This document shows, piece by piece, positions 22,849-29,013 of a DNA stretch of 29,740 bases. Within the stretch, counting starts at the first letter, position 1. Each line of letters opens with the position of its first letter. The position numbers and the translations under genes were made by a program. The stretch covers positions 1 to 29,740 of IMG/VR virus record IMGVR_UViG_3300044535_000515. One strand, written 5' to 3'. The notes beneath the pieces were generated by a model. The model saw nothing but the letters and a program-made list of their open reading frames with translations. It made no database searches and was not told where the DNA came from. This DNA is from a virus.

Positions 22849-23606
22849 GCGGTAATTCCTTTCTGGTTGGTGTTGGTTGATTCGTCACGGGCCGCTGCGC
22901 GTTCCAGCAGCCCGAGAACGTCGTTGTTGCGGCGTTCCACCGCACTCGCCCCGAACGGGGTCATGCCTTCGATCTGGATGCGAAGGGTGTTGGCCGTGAC
23001 AGGCCGCCCGTCATCAGCCAAGGCGGCAAGCCCCTCGGTGATCTGGGCATCCGAGTAGCCAGCCTTGACCGCCAGGGTTACCACGTTCCGAACGCCCTGG
23101 AAGCTCGTAAGCTTCACGACATCGGTGTAGGTCTTTGTCAGCCTGTTGGCCCTCTGCCCCACAGTTTCCACAGGGGCGTCAGCGATGAGCGCCAGCGAAT
23201 TGCTAACTGACGGTTCTACTGGTGGTTCTATTGACGGTTTATTAGGGGCTGGAGTTGGGGGGTTCATGCCGTTGGAGTTGGGGGGTTCGGTGCTGGAGTT
23301 GGGGGGTTCTGGGTTACCGACGGGCTCTGAACTCCCCAACTGAGTTGGGGTATTGAGGCGGTAGCGGGTGCTGTTGTTGGGGCCAGTACCGCCCCCCAAC
23401 TTCACCAGGTAGCCGTCATCCTCCATCTCGCGAACGACCTTGCGTACCCACTCTGTGGAACAACGGGCCTTGCTGGCGATCTTCCCCTGGGAAGGCCAGC
23501 AGTTACCCGCGTCGTCAGCCCAATCGGCCAGAGCGAGGTGCATGAGAAGCCTCTCCCCCTTGTACGGGGAGTGGTCCCAGACCCAGGTCATCAACTTGAT
23601 GCTCAC
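22845..23606 (-). CDS. winged-helix replication initiator with origin-like repeats inside its gene
   Basis: This 253-residue protein starts at GTG (GTGA overlap). Residues 1-85 form a winged helix-turn-helix (RLLMHLALADWADDAG, PSQGKIASKARCSTEWVRKV), as in many phage replisome initiators. Residues about 90-140 are a disordered Pro/Asn/Ser/Glu linker, encoded by the repeated DNA described separately. The C-terminal domain (about 150-225) is helical and ends in a basic segment. The layout, initiator with internal repeats followed by loader and helicase, parallels lambda O-P. The protein likely binds its own gene to start replication. Confidence 0.8.
   Translation of the reverse strand: MSIKLMTWVWDHSPYKGERLLMHLALADWADDAGNCWPSQGKIASKARCSTEWVRKVVREMEDDGYLVKLGGGTGPNNSTRYRLNTPTQLGSSEPVGNPEPPNSSTEPPNSNGMNPPTPAPNKPSIEPPVEPSVSNSLALIADAPVETVGQRANRLTKTYTDVVKLTSFQGVRNVVTLAVKAGYSDAQITEGLAALADDGRPVTANTLRIQIEGMTPFGASAVERRNNDVLGLLERAAARDESTNTNQKGITA
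23251..23403. repeat. iteron cluster, candidate replication origin
   Basis: GGAGTTGGGGGGTTC occurs three times without mismatch at 23251, 23274 and 23295 (spacing 23 and 21 bases). Further copies of the core AGTTGGGG follow as a palindrome CCCCAACT-G-AGTTGGGG (23334-23350) and an inverted copy near 23394. In all there are six cores in about 150 bases. An A/T-richer stretch (about 23195-23247, including GACGGTTTATTAG) adjoins. Helical phasing, an adjacent unwinding region and location within the initiator gene fit an iteron-type origin. Confidence 0.65.
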
Positions 23607-23764
23607 AGGACGACCACCATTACGTCCACAGAGCGCGCAGAGGCCAGAGCCCCGAACACCTCCCTGGCATGGACAGGGCAGCAGCCCTCATGGACGTCGC
23701 GCTTCACGAACTGGAACTTGACGATGCCTTCTTCCAGGCAGCCCTGGATGTCACAGACGCTCAT
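23603..23764 (-). CDS. 53-residue Cys/His-rich protein
   Basis: A small gene that overlaps its upstream neighbour (ATGA) and the initiator (GTGA). The protein begins MSVCDIQGCLEEG and contains GCCPVHAREV, giving four Cys and two His that could hold one zinc. The C-terminus is a hydrophobic strand (VDVMVVVL). No family is recognised. Being overlapped on both sides in the operon makes it likely to be real. Confidence 0.65.
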   Translation of the reverse strand: MSVCDIQGCLEEGIVKFQFVKRDVHEGCCPVHAREVFGALASARSVDVMVVVL

Positions 23765-24111
23765 GCCGTCACCTGCGGCGGGTCAGTCGGGCAGACCGCC
23801 GTCATCGCGTGATACGAAGCTTCAGCCTGAGCATCGCCAACCTGGCCAGCCGTCTCAAAGACCAGCGCCTCAGCGAAATCCTGGGCATCCTCGTCCTCGA
23901 TGGGCGGGGTGAACACGATCTCGTCATCGCCGTGAGCGTCCGAGTACCGCATGTTGCGGGTCCAACCGTGGGTCTTGCCGTCAGGGAACGTGAAGGTTCC
24001 TGCGCCCTGGGAGCCGCCAATCATGGGGCCGACCCAGGTTCTATGCCACACCACAGACGCGGTATGACCATCAAGAGTGGCCGTCAGGGCCACAGGTATG
24101 CTACTTTCCAC
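23761..24111 (-). CDS. hypothetical 116-residue protein opening the replication operon
   Basis: The start is GTG at 24111, with AAAGG about 11 bases upstream. The protein is acidic and beta-rich at first (VALTATLDGHTASVVWHRTW, GAGTFTFPDGKTHGWTRN) and helical afterwards, with no membrane segment or catalytic motif. It is the first gene after a 166-base gap with two hairpins, and is translationally joined to the Cys-rich gene. Function unknown. Confidence 0.75.
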   Translation of the reverse strand: MESSIPVALTATLDGHTASVVWHRTWVGPMIGGSQGAGTFTFPDGKTHGWTRNMRYSDAHGDDEIVFTPPIEDEDAQDFAEALVFETAGQVGDAQAEASYHAMTAVCPTDPPQVTA

Positions 24112-24171
24112 TTGCTTGACCTTTCGTTAGGTGAAGGGCTTGCTGATTCCTTTTGGTTGAGGAATGGTTGC

Positions 24172-24219
24172 TGGGCGGCGGGGTGGTTCCCGCCGCCCAA
24201 TCCCATTTCGGAGGGATTG
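24172..24219. terminator. two adjoining hairpins between the recombination and replication operons
   Basis: An 11-bp perfect stem (TGGGCGGCGGG at 24172-24182 with 24189-24199, 6-base loop) touches a 7-bp stem (CAATCCC at 24198-24204 with 24213-24219, 8-base loop); they share two bases, so both cannot form fully. They fill the 166-base gap between the Cas4-like gene and the 116-residue gene. No T run follows. A terminator or attenuator for leftward transcription is likely; the rest of the gap holds no gene I can support. Confidence 0.5.
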
Positions 24220-24277
24220 AAACTCTAACTCATTTTCTGGGCAATCTGGCCACTTTCGGTAGCCACTCGGCGCGCCG

Positions 24278-24919
24278 CTACATGCTCGACGGACAAGCTC
24301 CCCCGAAGAAACCGCAGTAGTGCTTGCAGAAGCGTGCGGGCTTCTCAGGCGGCGGCGCGGTCTCCCGAGCCTTCACCTCTGCCAGCCACTCCAGGGCCTC
24401 CAGGGCCATCTCCTCGCTGTACGGCTCCGAGTGAACGCGAATGTCGTCCTCGTCACCGTCACGGCAGATAGCCACCAGGTTCACCGTCTTGACCTGATGC
24501 TCCTCGCTCAGGAGCCAGCCGTAGACCTGAACCTGCCAGCGCTGCTGCTTGCTGGGGAAATACTTGACGTTCTTCTTGGTCGTGGTCTTGTAATCAACCA
24601 CCGCACCCTGAAGCTTGTCGAACAGGTCAACATGGCCCATCATCTCGCCACGCTGGACTTCCACCTCCCGAAGGAAGCGTTCCCCGAACGGGTCCACCCG
24701 CTCCACCGCCAGGTCCAACTGCTCATGAATGGCGGTCCCCATCCAGGCGGCCAGCGCCTTCGTGTCGAAGTTCGTCACCGCGTCACCCTGGAGCTTGTGC
24801 CACACCTTGCGGCGGCAGCCCCCCAGTTCACTCGGCCCGATCTTCACCTGGCTGCTGCGCGGCTTCGCGTCGTCCTGGCCGTAGATGGCCTTCAGAACGA
24901 AGCTTCTAATCTCATCCAT
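24278..24919 (-). CDS. Cas4-like RecB-family nuclease
   Basis: This 213-residue protein starts at ATG with GGAGG upstream, one base after the preceding stop. It shows the PD-(D/E)XK core in order: H65 (GTAIHEQLD), D98 (GHVDLFD), D109-Y-K111 (VVDYKTT) and a Q-x3-Y element (QVQVYGWLL). Four Cys that would hold an iron-sulfur cluster are present: C35, C198, C202 and C209. This is the Cas4 / AddB-like layout. With no CRISPR genes here, its likely role is a phage recombination exonuclease that makes single strands for the annealing protein upstream. Confidence 0.9.
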   Translation of the reverse strand: MDEIRSFVLKAIYGQDDAKPRSSQVKIGPSELGGCRRKVWHKLQGDAVTNFDTKALAAWMGTAIHEQLDLAVERVDPFGERFLREVEVQRGEMMGHVDLFDKLQGAVVDYKTTTKKNVKYFPSKQQRWQVQVYGWLLSEEHQVKTVNLVAICRDGDEDDIRVHSEPYSEEMALEALEWLAEVKARETAPPPEKPARFCKHYCGFFGGACPSSM

Positions 24920-24920
24920 C

Positions 24921-25286
24921 TCAGACCTCCATGGAAGTACGAACCGACGTGCCCACGGAACGGGCTATGTCGATCTGGGTGCGTATCCGCTGGGCATTGG
25001 CCCGTGCGGCCTTGACGACGGCTTCAGCCGTGTAGAGGGCGAACAGTTCCGTGGCGGCAGCCGTGGTGGCCATGTCCTCCCGCTCACCTACCGTCGCCTT
25101 GACGCCCTGGGCTGCGAACTCCTTACCGACCCTGAGCCGTGCCGAGGCAATCTGCACCTCGTACTGGCCCTTGGCCTGGTGGTAAAGGTGTTCCGCCGCA
25201 ACGAGTTCTTCGTAGGACGTATCGAGTTCCTTGCTCAGGTCGATGAGGCGCTTCTCAACGACAGCGGGGGTAACGATCTGGCCCAT
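24921..25286 (-). CDS. coiled-coil protein of the recombination operon
   Basis: This 121-residue protein starts at MGQIVTPAVV, with GGAGGGAG upstream; the longer frame belongs to the previous gene. It is almost all helical with heptad patterns (residues 8-60 and 80-115), without Cys, Trp or a catalytic motif. It lies one base from the Cas4-like nuclease. I do not recognise a family; its size and position suggest a partner of the nuclease or the annealing protein. Confidence 0.75.
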   Translation of the reverse strand: MGQIVTPAVVEKRLIDLSKELDTSYEELVAAEHLYHQAKGQYEVQIASARLRVGKEFAAQGVKATVGEREDMATTAAATELFALYTAEAVVKAARANAQRIRTQIDIARSVGTSVRTSMEV

Positions 25287-25287
25287 G

Positions 25288-25569
25288 TCACTCCCTCCAG
25301 ATGATCGGCTGGCCCAGCGCATCTTCAAGCGCAAGAACCGTGGTCAGGTCGGGTACGGTCAAGCCGCGCAGCAAGCGAGACAGAGCCGATGCGTCATACG
25401 TCGCTTCCGCCGCCAGGGAACGGATCGAGCGATCCCCCATGTGGCTGAGAACCTGGCGAACGATGGTCGCTGATGTGATGGCGTACGTCGGGGTGGAAGG
25501 CAGGAAGGGCCCCTCGGGCCACTCCCCTCCTTCCGCCACGAACGCCGCAGGTGCGGGGTAGAAGCTCAT
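25288..25569 (-). CDS. HTH DNA-binding protein, possible Cro-like regulator
   Basis: This 93-residue protein starts at MSFYPAPAAF, overlapping the previous stop (ATGA). The C-terminal half is an XRE-like helix-turn-helix (RSIRSLAAEATYDASALSRL followed by LRGLTVPDLTTV). The N-terminal 40 residues are Pro/Gly-rich. As an HTH protein in the early leftward operon facing the repressor, it could be the lytic (Cro-like) counterpart, but it is not the first gene, so another regulatory role is possible. Confidence 0.75.
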   Translation of the reverse strand: MSFYPAPAAFVAEGGEWPEGPFLPSTPTYAITSATIVRQVLSHMGDRSIRSLAAEATYDASALSRLLRGLTVPDLTTVLALEDALGQPIIWRE

Positions 25570-25763
25570 GCGGACCACCGATCGTTTGACCAAGGTGACC
25601 CTGCGTCCGCTTCCGACAGGTAATGGCGGTCCTTCTGGCGAAGCTTCGCCGCCCAGTAGCGGTACGCCTCACGCTCCCGATTCCAGCGGCGGTAGTCCCG
25701 ACCGACGACCCAGAAGGCGACCAGGGTGAACATGGTCAGGGCCCCGAGAATGAACTCGCTCAT
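25566..25763 (-). CDS. small single-pass membrane protein
   Basis: This 65-residue protein has one N-terminal membrane segment (FILGALTMFTLVAFWVVG) followed by a highly charged, Arg/Tyr-rich cytoplasmic-type tail (DYRRWNREREAYRYW). Both ends overlap neighbours by ATGA. The arrangement does not look like a holin, which would usually lie with lysis genes. It could be a superinfection or membrane-associated early protein. No family is recognised. Confidence 0.75.
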   Translation of the reverse strand: MSEFILGALTMFTLVAFWVVGRDYRRWNREREAYRYWAAKLRQKDRHYLSEADAGSPWSNDRWSA

Positions 25764-26296
25764 GCCACGGCCTCCGCTTCCAGGTCGGCCTTGCGGGCCA
25801 GGATGGTGTTGCGGAGGGTGACGCCTTCCACCTCAACATCGAGGATGGCGGCCTGCTCAGTCCAGACTTCCTTCAGGATTTCGGCGTTGGGGGCCTTCTG
25901 GCAGGCGGCGATGAACAGAACCGCCTGGTCCTTCATCTCCTCGGTGACCTCGGGCTTGGCCTCGCGGCGCTGCACCTTGGCCATCTCCTCGCGGGAGGGG
26001 CGCTTGCCCTTCGTGGCGTAGCCGCAGTTGGCCAGCGCACGCCCGATCGCGCTGGTCTCGCAGTTTTCGGCGGCGCTGGTCTTGTTCACGGGCGTGGAGC
26101 CGACGACTTCCTCGGCGTAGCCGCTGGCCACGGGGCGGTCATCCGAGAACGTGAAGTAGACCTCGGCGCGGAAGATGAACTGCTTGTCGCCGTAGGCCAC
26201 CAGGTCGGTGAGGATGCGGCCCTCGGGGTGGTCAGCCCAGAACTTGACCAGACGGTCCTCAACCGTCTCGTAATCGTTGAGGTCGAAGCGTGCCAT
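25760..26296 (-). CDS. ERF-like single-strand annealing protein
   Basis: This 178-residue protein starts at MARFDLNDYE, with AAGGAG 9 bases upstream. The N-terminal half is beta-rich (FIFRAEVYFTF), followed by the segment ENCETSAIGRALANCGY, very like the conserved E-x-x-ETSAIGRAL-x-x-GY of phage ERF/Rad52-type annealing proteins. The C-terminal half is helical. Together with the Cas4-like nuclease and SSB it would give a phage recombination system. It is shorter than most ERF proteins, and the assignment depends on that one motif. Confidence 0.75.
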   Translation of the reverse strand: MARFDLNDYETVEDRLVKFWADHPEGRILTDLVAYGDKQFIFRAEVYFTFSDDRPVASGYAEEVVGSTPVNKTSAAENCETSAIGRALANCGYATKGKRPSREEMAKVQRREAKPEVTEEMKDQAVLFIAACQKAPNAEILKEVWTEQAAILDVEVEGVTLRNTILARKADLEAEAVA

Positions 26297-26306
26297 GTGA
26301 TTCTCC

Positions 26307-26411
26307 TTAGTTGGTTTGGTTGCGGTCACGACGAAGGCGGGCGGCCTGGAAGGCCAGGGCTGCCGCGTCCAGGCACTCATCTTGAGTGCTGGTAGTGGTC
26401 AGTAGGTCCAT
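26307..26411 (-). CDS. 34-residue leader gene of the early operon
   Basis: A short frame (begins MDLLTTTSTQ, ends RRDRNQTN) with CGGGAG 8 bases before its ATG; its TAA stop adjoins the ribosome site of the annealing gene (TAAGGAG). It is a helical, Arg-ending peptide. The first gene read from the early control region, it is likely real and may couple translation of the operon. No family is recognised. Confidence 0.55.
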   Translation of the reverse strand: MDLLTTTSTQDECLDAAALAFQAARLRRDRNQTN

Positions 26412-26520
26412 GATTTGGGCTCCCGTTTTCGTTGCGTGGGGTTAGTAAACCACGGATAGGCCACTAACACCAGTCAACTCGCCCACTTTTACTGGTCAAT
26501 TTTCAGCAGCCCTGTCACGC
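26412..26520. promoter_or_regulatory. divergent control region between early operon and repressor
   Basis: This A/T-richer region separates leftward early genes from the rightward repressor. Minus-strand TTGACC (26493-26498 area) and TTGACT elements resemble -35 boxes, and GGTTTACTAACC further on may serve as a -10 area, though spacing is not ideal. GTTAGT and ACTAAC form an inverted pair 16 bases apart (from 26431). These are candidate operators. I could not fix a promoter with confidence. Confidence 0.45.
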
Positions 26521-26554
26521 ATGAGACTTCTTCCCGACATAAGGGGCGCGCTGC

Positions 26555-26585
26555 TTGACTCACCACTCCAAGCGGGCAGTATGGA
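26555..26585 (+). promoter_or_regulatory. possible repressor promoter
   Basis: TTGACT (26555-26560) and TATGGA (26580-26585) are 19 bases apart, longer than ideal. If used, transcription would begin near 26592 and only the GTG start at 26626 would fit. Weak evidence. Confidence 0.25.
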
Positions 26586-26625
26586 CTTCATGGGCGGGCA
26601 CGCCGCCGTTGCCACGGGAGGCAAA

Positions 26626-26982
26626 GTGAGCGCAACACTCGGAACCATCATCAAGGATGCCTGCGCTGAGAAAGGTTGGAGTCTCAGGGAATTGGCACGC
26701 AGGGCGAAGCTTCCAGCGGCCACCGTTCAGAAGATCACATCCACCCCAGGCATCGTCGCCAGGGTAGACAACCTTCAGAAGATCGCCAGGGCCCTCGGGC
26801 TACCCGTCACCGTCCTATTGGAGGCGGCTGCCAGAGACTCGGGCTACACCACCACCCCAGCCCACACGGGCGAGATCGACGTGATCGTCGCCAGCCTGAA
26901 CGAACTCAGCCCCCAGCGGCTCCACGAAGTCCAGGCCCTTGTAGAGGCAATGCTGAGCGCCGAGAAGCCCCTGAATAGGTGA
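26626..26982 (+). CDS. XRE-family immunity repressor
   Basis: The open frame extends to ATG 26521, but the best ribosome site (GGGAGG) precedes GTG 26626, giving 118 residues; ATG 26581 and 26590 are alternatives. An XRE helix-turn-helix is clear: AEKGWSLRELARRAKLPAATV, followed by NLQKIARALGLPVTVLL. The C-terminal 50 residues are helical (probable dimerisation) with no LexA/CI-type Ser-Lys peptidase, so induction would not be by self-cleavage. It faces away from the early operon and lies upstream of the integrase, as in lysogeny modules. Confidence 0.85.
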   Translation: MSATLGTIIKDACAEKGWSLRELARRAKLPAATVQKITSTPGIVARVDNLQKIARALGLPVTVLLEAAARDSGYTTTPAHTGEIDVIVASLNELSPQRLHEVQALVEAMLSAEKPLNR

Positions 26983-27085
26983 CGTAACCCTCACGTGGAT
27001 TCCCAACTATTGGAATTGCGACTAGTGAAGATTCCCCTTACGTTCGCCAGAACGTTGAAACAGAACTTTCAGGGGAGATGAGAAC
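26983..27085 (+). promoter_or_regulatory. gap before the integrase operon with a possible promoter
   Basis: This 103-base gap holds TTGCGA and TACGTT 17 bases apart (about 27016-27044), a weak promoter candidate, and a nearly symmetric ATTCCCAACTATTGGAAT. An alternative attP position cannot be excluded because many serine integrases have attP upstream of their gene, but the symmetric site at 28.8 kb is much stronger. Confidence 0.3.
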
Positions 27086-27283
27086 TTGCAGGTCGTCCGA
27101 GGTGACATAGGAGTACCCGCAGCAATAATCGGCGGGGAGGTGATCGTCGTCAGCCCCGACCTGGACTACGTACACACCTACTCCGCCATCAGGGCGCTAC
27201 TGCCGCTGGCCAGCCCCGAAGCCATCATGGCCCTAACCGAACAAGTATCACCGAGGCTGCGTCTACTACGTTCAGTTGAATGA
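27086..27283 (+). CDS. 65-residue protein coupled to the integrase
   Basis: The TTG start follows AGGGGAG by about 10 bases, and the TGA stop overlaps the integrase ATG (ATGA). The protein has an N-terminal beta pattern (VPAAIIGGEVIVVSPDLDYV) and a C-terminal helical part (ASPEAIMALTEQVSPRLRLL). No family is recognised. Translational coupling to the integrase suggests a role in integration or its control, for instance a directionality factor, but this is inference. Confidence 0.65.
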   Translation: MQVVRGDIGVPAAIIGGEVIVVSPDLDYVHTYSAIRALLPLASPEAIMALTEQVSPRLRLLRSVE

Positions 27284-28728
27284 CAGCCAGAGCAGTCGGG
27301 TACGTTCGCGTCTCCAAAGCACGCGAGGAGATGATCTCCCCCGAACTCCAAGTCACCGCGATCACCGACTACTGCCAGCGCACAGGCGCGAAGCTTGTGG
27401 AAGTCATCACCGACCTGGACCAGACGGGCCGTAACTTCGCGCGGGTCGGCGTCCAGTCGGCTATCGAACTCGTCGAGGCTGGCGGCGCTGACCTCGTAGT
27501 CGTCTGGAAATGGTCCAGGTTCGGGCGTAACGTCAAGGACTGCCTGGTAAACATCGACAGGCTGGAAGTCGCTGGCGGCAAACTCGTTGCGGCTACTGAG
27601 GATTTCGATGACACCCCCGTCGGCAGGTTCGGGCGCGGCCAGTTCCTACTCATGGCCCAATTCGAGTCCGAGCGCATCGGTGAACAATGGAAAGAAGCCC
27701 AGGCCAGGCGAATACGTAACGGCCTGCCCATCAACGGGCGGCCCAGGTACGGCTACGACTACACGAAGGGCACGGGCTATACCCCGAACCCTGTCACCGC
27801 GCCAATCCTGAAAGAGCTCTACGAGCGGTACGTCGCTGGGGATTCACCGAGGCTGCTGGCCAACGACATGAACCGCCAGGGAATCCCGTCACCTGGCGGG
27901 GCTATCTGGCTCGATTCCACCGTGCGGCAAGTCCTCGCGTCAGGGTTCGCAGCGGGGCTTCTACGGGTCGGCATCAACACAGGCCCCAGGCGGGACAACA
28001 ACGGCGGCAGGTTCGTGGAAGGGGCCCACGAAGCGATCATCAGCATGGACACCTGGGAGCGTTACCTGCGGAAGCGGGCCAACTCGGCCACCATCGGGAC
28101 GCGCATCCGCTACCCCGCCCACCCGTTCGCGGGCCTCATCTACTGCGGCTCCTGCGGCCACCCCATGTATCGGGCCAACGGCATCGGGCGGTTCATGTGC
28201 GGCAGCCGCCGCCGCAAGGCCCCCTGCCCCCACCCCGCCCACACGAACATGGAATCGGTGGAGGCCCCCGTGAAGGCTTGGCTGACCACCCTGAGTGACC
28301 AGGTCAATCAGCGCACGGAAGTGGTCGAGAAGCAGCGGCAGGGCCGCTCAGACGCACGGAGCAGGCGCAAAGCCCTCGGGAAAGAAATCGTCAAGGTCGA
28401 AGCGTCACTCATCAAGCTCACGAAGTCCTACGCCGAAGGCATCATCCCCACCGACGCCTACCTCGCCACAAGAGACCAGCTTCTAGGGGAGAAGGCTGCC
28501 AAGTCCAAGCAACTAGACGCCCTCAGCGACGACCTGGAGGCCCTGGCCGTCCCCGCCACCAGGATCGCCCCCGACCTCCTAGCCGAGTGGGACACCCTGG
28601 ACCACCAGGGGAAGCGAGACATTCTCTCCGCCCTGGTCGCCAGGATCGAGGTCCACCCCAAGGGCAGGGGGTTCAGGCCAGACATCGTCGTCGTGCCCAG
28701 GTGGGAGCGGAGTACGCCCCGCAACTGA
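27280..28728 (+). CDS. int: large serine integrase
   Basis: This 482-residue recombinase has the resolvase-type catalytic domain with nucleophile S12 (YVRVSKARE) and the WKWSRFGRN active-site helix (R80, R83). A recombinase domain follows (about 150-260), then a zinc ribbon (C289-G-S-C292, C307, C316) and a coiled coil (about 330-425) that directs integration versus excision. The domain order and length are complete and typical of actinophage integrases. Its last codons run into the first of two att-like symmetric sequences. It would insert the phage genome into a host attB without cofactors and excise only with a directionality factor. Confidence 0.97.
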   Translation: MTARAVGYVRVSKAREEMISPELQVTAITDYCQRTGAKLVEVITDLDQTGRNFARVGVQSAIELVEAGGADLVVVWKWSRFGRNVKDCLVNIDRLEVAGGKLVAATEDFDDTPVGRFGRGQFLLMAQFESERIGEQWKEAQARRIRNGLPINGRPRYGYDYTKGTGYTPNPVTAPILKELYERYVAGDSPRLLANDMNRQGIPSPGGAIWLDSTVRQVLASGFAAGLLRVGINTGPRRDNNGGRFVEGAHEAIISMDTWERYLRKRANSATIGTRIRYPAHPFAGLIYCGSCGHPMYRANGIGRFMCGSRRRKAPCPHPAHTNMESVEAPVKAWLTTLSDQVNQRTEVVEKQRQGRSDARSRRKALGKEIVKVEASLIKLTKSYAEGIIPTDAYLATRDQLLGEKAAKSKQLDALSDDLEALAVPATRIAPDLLAEWDTLDHQGKRDILSALVARIEVHPKGRGFRPDIVVVPRWERSTPRN

Positions 28729-28766
28729 CGATCATTGTCGGTAACCGTGAGACGTACCAGATGCAA

Positions 28767-28820
28767 AGAAGTACGCCCCACGGCTACCCACGACTGTGGA
28801 CAACTGTGAGGCGTACTTCT
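28767..28820. other. 54-bp symmetric site after the integrase, candidate attP
   Basis: Outer arms AGAAGTACGCCCCAC (28767-28781) and GTGAGGCGTACTTCT (28806-28820) match at 14 of 15 positions, and inner arms CCAC (28788) and GTGG (28796) share the same centre, at 28793/28794 (AC). About 50 bp, two-fold symmetry around a non-palindromic dinucleotide and proximity to the gene are typical of serine-integrase att sites. A diverged copy (34 of 52 positions) lies at about 28709-28760, centred near 28734. A bidirectional terminator between convergent genes is the main rival explanation. Confidence 0.55.
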
Positions 28821-28828
28821 CCTAGGTT

Positions 28829-28990
28829 CTAGCGCTGGCGGGACCGCACCCATTCCTCGATGGTTTCTTCACGCCACAGGGGCGTACGGCCATAGCGCTC
28901 GTCAGGCTGGGGCATCAGGCCCTTCGCCAGGTAGGCGGTAAGCGTGTTCCTCAACAGGCCCACGCGCCCAGCCACTTCCGAGAAGGTCAT
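28829..28990 (-). CDS. small winged-helix / MerR-like protein, candidate excisionase
   Basis: This 53-residue protein starts at MTFSEVAGRV, preceded by GGAGGT at 6 bases; earlier starts (GTG 29017, ATG 29014) would overlap the upstream stop but are further from that site. The pattern TFSEVAGRVGLLRNTLTAYL with RYGRTPLWREETIEEWVRSR is the excisionase/MerR-type winged helix, common in phage excisionases and plasmid regulators. It faces the integrase across the att-like site. Whether it is the recombination directionality factor is not known, as serine-integrase factors vary in sequence. Confidence 0.75.
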   Translation of the reverse strand: MTFSEVAGRVGLLRNTLTAYLAKGLMPQPDERYGRTPLWREETIEEWVRSRQR

Positions 28991-29013
28991 CAGCCGACCT
29001 CCGCTGGTAGGCA

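Noticed and set aside
24278-24919. Cas4-like gene as a sign of a CRISPR locus
   Set aside because: There are no repeat-spacer arrays or other cas genes; phage Cas4-like nucleases are common recombination enzymes.
25566-25763. Single-pass membrane protein as a holin
   Set aside because: One membrane segment with a long charged tail, in an early recombination operon and away from any lysin.
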